Shown: positions 14,814 through 64,000 of the stretch, piece by piece
Layout: each line of letters opens with the position of its first letter
How positions within the stretch are numbered: the stretch's first letter is position 1
Origin: Sinonovacula constricta
Taxonomy: Eukaryota; Mollusca; Bivalvia; Cardiida; Solecurtidae
NCBI GenBank assembly: GCA_007844125.1
Contig: CM017558.1
Coordinates: 24,686,731 to 24,750,730 of the forward strand
Reading direction: 5' to 3'
DNA length: 64,000 bases
Position numbers and translations under genes: made by a program
The notes under the pieces: model-generated
Databases searched by the model: none
Seen by the model: only the letters and a program-made list of their open reading frames with translations
Told to the model about the DNA's origin: nothing

Positions 14814-16195
14814 TTACGATTGCGCTTCTATCAAGCCTATGTATTGTCGATGACTGACTGTTGCGCTACTATCAAGCTTCGTATTGTCAATGATTGACAA
14901 TTGCGCTTCTATTAAGCCAATGTATTGTCAATGACTAACAATTGCGCTTCTATCAAGCCTATTTTTGTCGATGATTGACAACTGCGCTACTATCAAGCCT
15001 ATGTATTGTCGATTACTGACAATTATGCGACTATCAAGCCTACTTGTTGTCGATTACTGACAATTGCATTTCTTTGATGTCTATGTATTGTTGATGACTG
15101 ACAATTGCGTTTCTATCAAGCCTTCGTAATGTCGAAAACTGACAATTGTGCTACTATCAAGCCTATGTAGTGTCGATACCTGAAAATTGCGCTTCTATCA
15201 AGTCTACGTATTGTCGATAACTGACAATTGTGCTACTATCAAGCCTATGTATTGTCGATGACTGACATTTGCGCTTCTATCAAGTCTACGTATTGTCTAT
15301 AACTGATAATCATGCTACTATCAAGCCTACGTATTGTCAATGATTGACAAATGCGCTTCTTTCAAGCCAATGTATTGTCAATGACTAACAACTGCGCTTC
15401 TTTCAAGCCTATGTATTGTCGATGATTGACAACTGCGCTACTATCAAGCCTTCATAATGTCGATAACTAACAATTGCGCTTCGATCAACCGATGTATTGC
15501 CATAAATTCACAATTGCCTACTCTCAAGCCCAAGTATTGTTTATGACTGACATTTGTTATTCTATCAAGCCTGAGTATTGTTGATGACTGACAATTGCGT
15601 TTCTATCAAGCCTTCGTAATGCCGATACCTGAAAATTGCGCTTCTATCAAGCCGATGTATTGTCATAAACTCACAATTGCCTTCTATCAAGCCTGTGCAA
15701 TGTTGATGACTGACGATTGCGCTTCTATCAAGCCTATGTGATGTCGATGACAGACAATTGCACTACTATCAAGCCTACGTATTGCAATTGCATTTATGTA
15801 TTATGTATTATGTATATGTATTGACGATGACTGACAATTGTGCTTCTTTCAAGGCTATGTATTGTCAATGACTGACAACTGCGCTTCTATCAAGCCTACG
15901 CATTGTTGATGACTGACTATTACGCTTCTATCAAGCCTATGAATTGTTGATGACTGACAATTGTGCTCCTATCAAGTCTATGTATTGTCGATGACTGACA
16001 ATTGTGCTCCTATCAAGTCTATGTATTGTCGATGACTGACAATCGCGCTATTATCAAGCCTACATATTTTCGATGATTGACAATTGCGCTACTATCAAGC
16101 CTATGTATTGTCGATGACTGACAATTGTGCTACTATCAAGCCTATGTATTGTCGATGACTGACAATTGCGCTACTATCAAGCCTATGTATTGTCA
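14814..16195. repeat. 41-bp tandem array
   Basis: About 33 copies of a 41-bp unit, TGACAATTGCGCTACTATCA followed by AGCCTATGTATTGTCGATGAC, directly abutting the 37-bp satellite. Copies are more diverged than in the neighbouring array (for example GCTTCT against GCTACT, and AGTCTACG against AGCCTATG), which suggests it is older or less homogenised. A short ATGTATT scramble interrupts it near 15790-15825. Confidence 0.93.
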
Positions 16196-17019
16196 TAAGG
16201 GCAATGCATGGAGAGTAACGGAATGGATCGGTCGTGGGTGTATGACGATGCACTATTCGCGTTAGCCTGAGTAATTCGTAAATTTATCAAGTCCATGTGG
16301 TTGGTTAAGAATGATATAGCAGTGCTGTATGGGACAGAAACGGAATACATATCATATCTAAATGAATTATTTTAAATTAACAACTTATCGATACAATCAT
16401 TCCAATGTCAATGGCATTAACAAATACGGTCATTGCAGCGATGTCCCGCACATGTCTGGGTAGAACCACCGACGAACTTTTAAGACTACTGAGTCCATAC
16501 TTAAATCCACATGTCTTTGGGATAAGAATAAGTGGATTTTATCAAATCGAAATGAGTATATCCTAATCTAAATGACATATACGGATGTATGTAAATGATA
16601 AATTTACACAAAACTTACGCCGAAAGCTAGAAGTCAGCTGAAACATAATGTCTATTCAGTTTCTTCGAAAACGTTTGTGTTCTTAGTAGAGAATGCTTAT
16701 GCATCTATATTTATTTGTTCAAGTACATAAAAATAAAGTTTAATTAGCGGGCTAGTTCCTGAAATGCAGTCGCGGTGATAATGTATTATGTTCATCAGAC
16801 AAAATGCTCATAACTAAAAAAAGTTCCAAAATAAAAACATAATGTCCATGCATGCAGTAATGGTAATATCTTGCATTTTAGTTGTATGTTCGCATGTGCA
16901 TGTACACGTGTGTGGGAGTGCGAGCGTAAACGTGTGTTTGAGATCTGAAAATGTGATAATCAAGAATATATAACACAATCTAAGACTATTATCCTTTATT
17001 CATTTTCTTAAAAAAAATT
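16196..17019. other. Non-coding spacer between arrays
   Basis: No exon is supported. The segment CATGTCTGGGTAGAACCACC near 16450 is shared with 31880-31900, so at least part is a dispersed repeat. A minus-strand stretch near 16616-16646 has acceptor- and donor-like sites (ATGTTTCAG and GTAAGTTT), but its reading phase does not fit gene 1. Confidence 0.4.
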
Positions 17020-17395
17020 ACCGTTACAAACTAGAAAAATGTGCATGTGCTTGAGCTATTACGTTTACCGTTACAAACTAGAAAAATGTGCATGTGCTTA
17101 ACCTATTACGTTTACCGTTACAAACTAGAAAAATGTGCATGTGCTTAACCTATTACGTTTACCGTTACAAACTAGAAAAATGTGCACGTGTTTAACCTAT
17201 TACGTTTACCGTTACAAACTAGAAAAATGTGCATGTGCTTAACCTATTACGTTTACCGTTACAAACTAGAAAAATGTGCATGTGCTTAACCTATTACGTT
17301 TACCGTTACAAACCAGAAAAATATGCACGTGCTTAACCTATTACGTTTACCGTTACAAACTAGAAAAATGTGCACGTGCTTAACCTATTACGTTT
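17020..17395. repeat. 47-bp tandem repeat, exactly 8 copies
   Basis: The unit is ACCGTTACAAACTAGAAAAA followed by TGTGCATGTGCTTAACCTATTACGTTT. Its 376 bp equal 8 x 47. Copies are nearly identical, differing at GCATGTG/GCACGTG and CTAGAA/CCAGAA, which indicates recent expansion. Confidence 0.95.
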
Positions 17396-17560
17396 AGTCT
17401 AAGTGAACACTGTAAATATTTATCTAAGTGAATTAATACTGGCTCAATATGACTCCCGATGCGGTGTGCGCTCGAATATCTCGTTAATATTTTGGGTTTG
17501 CTTTTTGATGTCTGGCATACACCTGGTATGGTGTATATTGTGTATTGCCTGTACACTTAC

Positions 17561-17596
17561 TTGGTTCATAGTGTTGACAGTCATGTGTCTCCAGAT
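17561..17596 (-). CDS. Possible 36-nt linker exon of gene 1
   Basis: On the minus strand, acceptor CCTTTAATTTCAG precedes 17596 and a consensus donor GTAAGT follows 17561. The exon is phase 1 at both ends, as required by the ShK exon, and would add LETHDCQHYEP before NWRCEDYDKRC. It is very short and carries no recognisable domain, so the support is only splice-site quality plus phase agreement. No signal-peptide exon was found upstream of it. Confidence 0.35.
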
Positions 17597-17835
17597 CTGA
17601 AATTAAAGGAACGACATAAAGTCCTACGTGGAGCAAGCATGCATTGCTATTGTCAGGAAAAGAAAATGGTAACAGAGATTCTAATATACACACACGACAT
17701 TATGAATCTGGGATTCATCCTTTCGTTTAATAATGCCCGAACCTAGTGATATAACGGTTCCAAAGCGGTCTGTCAAGTATGTTTACAAAAATCGGCTTAT
17801 CAGTGAGTGAAAGTAAAAAAACAAACAACAAACAA
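17597..17835. other. Unassigned intergenic or intronic sequence
   Basis: AT-rich sequence with no supported exon. A minus-strand ATG near 17700 opens a short hydrophobic frame that stops after 15 codons without a suitable phase-1 donor, so it was not accepted as the missing signal exon. Confidence 0.3.
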
Positions 17836-18700
17836 ACAAGAGGGCCATACTGGCCCATGGTAACTCACATCAGTTATGAGCCTACTAAAAGTCTATCTGG
17901 AATGTAGGCTGTAGCATGTTCGCAAGGTTTTCCTGACCTTTGACCCACTGACATACATTTGGACCCCACGAGACCCAGTTGCAAACTCAAAGTGTTCACA
18001 GCGTTGTTCTAGGATTTGACCTAGTTTCCTAACTTTTTAAACCACATGACCCCGTTGCAGATTCATCCAAGGTGCAAACAATCTGGTTAAGATGTGTGAA
18101 GATTTGGTAAAAAAACATAGAGCTTTTATAAGTTTGTTTTTTTTCCACGATTTGACCTAGCTTTTGACTCATCGTAATACAGTTACAAACTCGTCCAAGA
18201 TGTCATGCAGGCAAACATTCTGGCTAATTTTGATGTAGATTGGGCCATAAATGTGGCCCCTAGCGTATTCATAATATTTATGTAAGACTTGACCTAGTGT
18301 TTGACCCCACGTGATCCAGTAATAAACTCAATCAAGACTTCAAAATCAGACAAACATTCTGGCCAAGCTTGGTGAAAATTGGGTCATAAATATGGCCTCT
18401 AGCGTGTTCACAATATTTTTCTAAGTCTTGACCCCCCCAACGTGATCAAGTTACGAGTTCATCAAAGATATTCTGGCCAAGTTATGTGTTGATTGGGCCA
18501 TAAATGCAGCCTCTAGTGTGTTCACAAGGCTTTTCTTAAACTTCATCTAGTGACCTAGTTTTTGTCCCCCTGTGACTCAGTTACGAACTCATCTAACTTG
18601 CTGATAAACATTCTGATCTAGTTTGACGAAAATTGGATTATGTTTCCACAAGCACATTGTTGACGCCGCACGATGCACGACTGACAAAGGGGTATCGGAA
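17836..18700 (+). repeat. Dispersed bivalve-type repeat with internal ~130-bp periodicity
   Basis: It begins at AACAAGAGGGCCATACTGGC and contains several diverged copies of a module with TTGACCTAGTTTTTGACC, GACCCAGTTACAAACTC, CATTCTGGCCAAG, TTGGGCCATAAATGTGGC and CTAGCGTGTTCACAA. It ends near GACGCCGCACGATGCACGAC. The same kind of dispersed repeat is common in bivalve genomes, as far as I recall; I could not compare it with a library. It fills the space between gene 1 and the 3' end of gene 2. Confidence 0.6.
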
Positions 18701-18774
18701 GAGACTGAACACGTTTTTTTTTTCTAAATTCCAAAGTGGTCGTTGGAAAACATTTTCAAGTTCCTGTGTTTACA

Positions 18775-18804
18775 TCATCATCATCATCATCATTATCATC
18801 ATCA
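18775..18804. repeat. TCA trinucleotide microsatellite
   Basis: Short (ATC)n run, slightly interrupted by ATT, just downstream of the gene 2 stop codon. Confidence 0.8.
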
Positions 18805-18823
18805 ATCAGCTTTTTTACATCTT

Positions 18824-18829
18824 TTTAAT
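18824..18829 (-). terminator. Candidate variant poly(A) signal of gene 2
   Basis: Minus-strand ATTAAA 17 nt downstream of the TAA stop at 18846-18848. ATTAAA is the commonest variant of AATAAA. Such a short 3' UTR is unusual, and the site lies in AT-rich DNA. Confidence 0.2.
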
Positions 18830-18845
18830 ACTTTGTGAAATATAT

Positions 18846-61948
<43,103 letters not shown>

Positions 61949-62076
61949 GATGCTGTAGGGCGCCTGTGATGTTTAATCCATCCAATGTTTGACTCCAGCA
62001 ATCGGCAGGCCCACAAAAAATAACAGATTGAATTTCAAAGTTTTTCAGTCGTTAACATGATAAATGTATTTTGAAC

Positions 62077-62086
62077 CTTATAAAGA
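62077..62086 (-). promoter_or_regulatory. TATA-like element upstream of gene 2
   Basis: The minus strand reads CTTTATAAGG about 130 nt upstream of the exon 1 ATG. A start site about 30 nt downstream would give a 5' UTR of roughly 100 nt. This rests on the motif alone. Confidence 0.2.
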
Positions 62087-63119
62087 CTGCAGTATGTGTT
62101 TTCGATATGACAACTGTTTGCAGCAAATATTTTTCGTGTGCAATCACCACTTTTAAGCTATTTTAGTTTATAACATCTCAGACTGAACACACTTATGAAA
62201 ATATTTCCACACAGAACATGTTCGTCACAGACCTTACAATAAAATGTTATTTGTCATTTCCCACCCTATTACAATTTCGCGGTGACAGATGTTTCCCATG
62301 TCTTATCCCGTAAAGTTTCTTTTCCAATTTTATCTAGAAAAAACTTATTTGTTTTTAACTTATTCCTATTGATCTGATATTGACAATATTTCTTTCTAAA
62401 TCAATCCTCGGCAGTTTATTATCAGCGTCTGTCCTCGGATTTCAGGAGCTGTTCCTGTCCGTTAGGTGTTCCTGGTTTCCCGGATGATAGGCTCAACAAT
62501 CAATGATTCCATCCCGGATCACAAACAAGTTTATTTACAAGTTAAAACAGCTGCTTTCATTTAAGCTTTTCCATATTTGAATTGCGAAACATGAATAGAT
62601 TGTATTGTGCTAACATCCATACAAACCCTGTGACACATTTGCAAACAATACTAGCTAGGCCGGTCTTGTCTGATTATCAATTAATGAATAAAGTGAATGC
62701 TGTCGGTTCGCCGAATGGCATGAGCAGTTGAATGGCTAATTGGTTTGGTTCCTGTGCGCAACTCAACTGTGCCAAAAGTTAAGTGGCACTATCGATGGAA
62801 GTGAATTGTTTTAATTTACATAGAAAGCTATCACTGACTATAAAGTATTGTCGTACTTTGTTTAGTAAACGTGAGGTATCAATTTGCATGTTAATGCATT
62901 GGGATAAAAGTGTCATAATAATTTATTTTCCATTGACAAGTTCAACTTGCAAAGGTACTTTCGAAATGTCACGTTCATCCAGGACCGTGTACATGGTTAG
63001 TTGCTATGTATTTGAAATAAAATATATTTTATAGACATAGTTTTGTCCTTTATAGCGACGTTAAACCCCTTGTGACTGTGAAAGAGACCAATGCTTCCGT
63101 ATAATTACAGTTGAACCGT

Positions 63120-63195
63120 CAGAAGATCGTACCACACAAACGTGTTCCAACCGAAACTCGAACCCACGAGGAAGAAGGCTGGTGAGTTGGGTTAC
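63120..63195 (-). mobile_element. SINE remnant with B box
   Basis: The minus strand has GTGGGTTCGAGTTTCGGTTG, a B-box-like segment. Only a partial tRNA-like half is present. Confidence 0.4.
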
Positions 63196-64000
63196 AAAAG
63201 AATGAAACTGCGTGAACACAGTTTAACGTTTGGAATCAAATAAATATTCACAGAATCAGCACCTTATATTTATTTAACGAAACGCGCCACAACAAGCACT
63301 TAACAAGACTTAACAAACACGCGGCGTCATTGTGGAGCGCACGTCTAGTATGAAATATGTTTTATAGTAAAGTGGTGCTTTGAACGTCTAAATAAAATTT
63401 AAACATTGAAGAAACACTTGATTTTCCTGCCCAAAAATAAAACTTTTAAAAGACTATTTAAATAATTGATCCGCTATTGAAGAATCATCAATTATTCATA
63501 AAGGTCGGATAAAGTTTCACTTCTATATGCAAAACATTAACACGTGCAAATAAGACCGACTGTGCCTTGGTTGCTTCAAATGTGCGGTCGTCCTTATTTG
63601 CTGCAAGCCATTGTCTCCCAGTCCAATATTGTTAGTGAATACATAGTGCATAATATGAGTACTTCGTCTCGTTCAGAATACAATGGCTATGTGTTTTTTT
63701 TCGCTTTAGACTATACATATCAATAACTGTTGTCATCAATAGGTAACGCTGTCGTCAAAGGGAAAGCCAACCGATGAAATTTAAAGAAACATTTTCATGT
63801 CATGTCCTGATTCTAACAATGAAGAAAATCGTTCCACGTGTATCTGAAAACAAAATCGAACAAAAATAATTGTTTTAAGTATTGTTTTTACTTTATTACC
63901 ACCCATGCTTTCTCCTCATATTTGTTATTGGACAGTTTCTTGATATATTTGTTGTTTTCAGTTGCATACTTTTGGTACGATATCAGAGAAATTGTAGCTT

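Larger units (their letters stand above)
4019..17560 (-). other. Gene 1 long intron filled with satellites
   Basis: If the 36-nt exon at 17561-17596 is real, this is a 13.5 kb intron almost wholly made of three tandem arrays (37-bp, 41-bp and 47-bp). If that exon is false, the true upstream exon lies further away and the intron is longer. Confidence 0.45.
61949..64000. other. Upstream region of gene 2
   Basis: AT-rich, with no supported exon on either strand. It should contain the 5' UTR and promoter of gene 2. Two very short upstream frames (ATG...TGA near 62060 and ATGGATTAA near 61985, minus strand) would lie in the 5' UTR if transcription starts where the TATA-like element suggests. A SINE remnant lies at 63120-63195. 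Confidence 0.4.

Noticed and set aside
16616..16650. Possible small minus-strand exon with GTAAGTTT donor
   Set aside because: The phase needed to join gene 1 puts a stop codon in it; reading from its ATG gives no signal peptide.

Overview
This is a 64 kb piece of animal nuclear DNA. It is AT-rich, intron-rich and dominated by tandem repeats and small transposons. Two things point to a bivalve mollusc: secreted proteins combining IgGFc-binding-protein, ShK and FAMeT-like domains, and dispersed repeats that look bivalve-like (the AAGAGGGCCATACTGGCCC element at 17.8-18.7 kb and several tRNA-derived SINEs). The species is not determined. There is no bacterial, plasmid or phage content.

Two neighbouring minus-strand genes explain all the convincing protein-coding sequence. 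Gene 1 (1155-17596 and possibly beyond) has a large IgGFc-binding-protein N-terminal-like exon (1155-2314), an ShK six-cysteine exon (3905-4018), and perhaps a 36-nt exon (17561-17596). Its signal-peptide exon was not found. Gene 2 (18846-61948) can be assembled completely by splice sites and intron phase. It has nine exons and 1842 coding nt, giving 613 aa: signal peptide, IgGFc-binding-protein-like ectodomain, a middle cysteine-bearing segment, then a FAMeT (Methyltransf_FA)-like C-terminus. Both genes have a phase-1 intron at the start of the IgGFc domain. They are therefore probably tandem paralogues, with the ShK exon of gene 1 inserted at that junction.

Most of the rest is intron filled with repeats. 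4.0-14.8 kb is a ~290-copy 37-bp satellite with homogenised blocks of 29 monomers. 14.8-16.2 kb is a 41-bp array and 17.0-17.4 kb a 47-bp array. 19.7-25.5 kb is a super-array built on an 18-bp ancestral unit that became several different 36-bp dimers, interrupted by a LINE 3' end. 46.7-52.6 kb is a 27-bp array carrying two 8-bp-TSD MITEs. 53.0-53.6 kb is a second 27-bp array and 54.8-56.2 kb a 24-bp array. Long open frames in these arrays come from periods divisible by three, not from genes.

Transposons are layered: a TTAA-flanked MITE family (eight copies, one nested in another in the opposite orientation), a second TTAA MITE nested in a copy of the first, a SINE nested in another copy, a 2.6 kb hAT-type element with an exact 8-bp target duplication, and LINE endonuclease and reverse-transcriptase-end fragments. 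Domain assignments were made by eye, without any database search.
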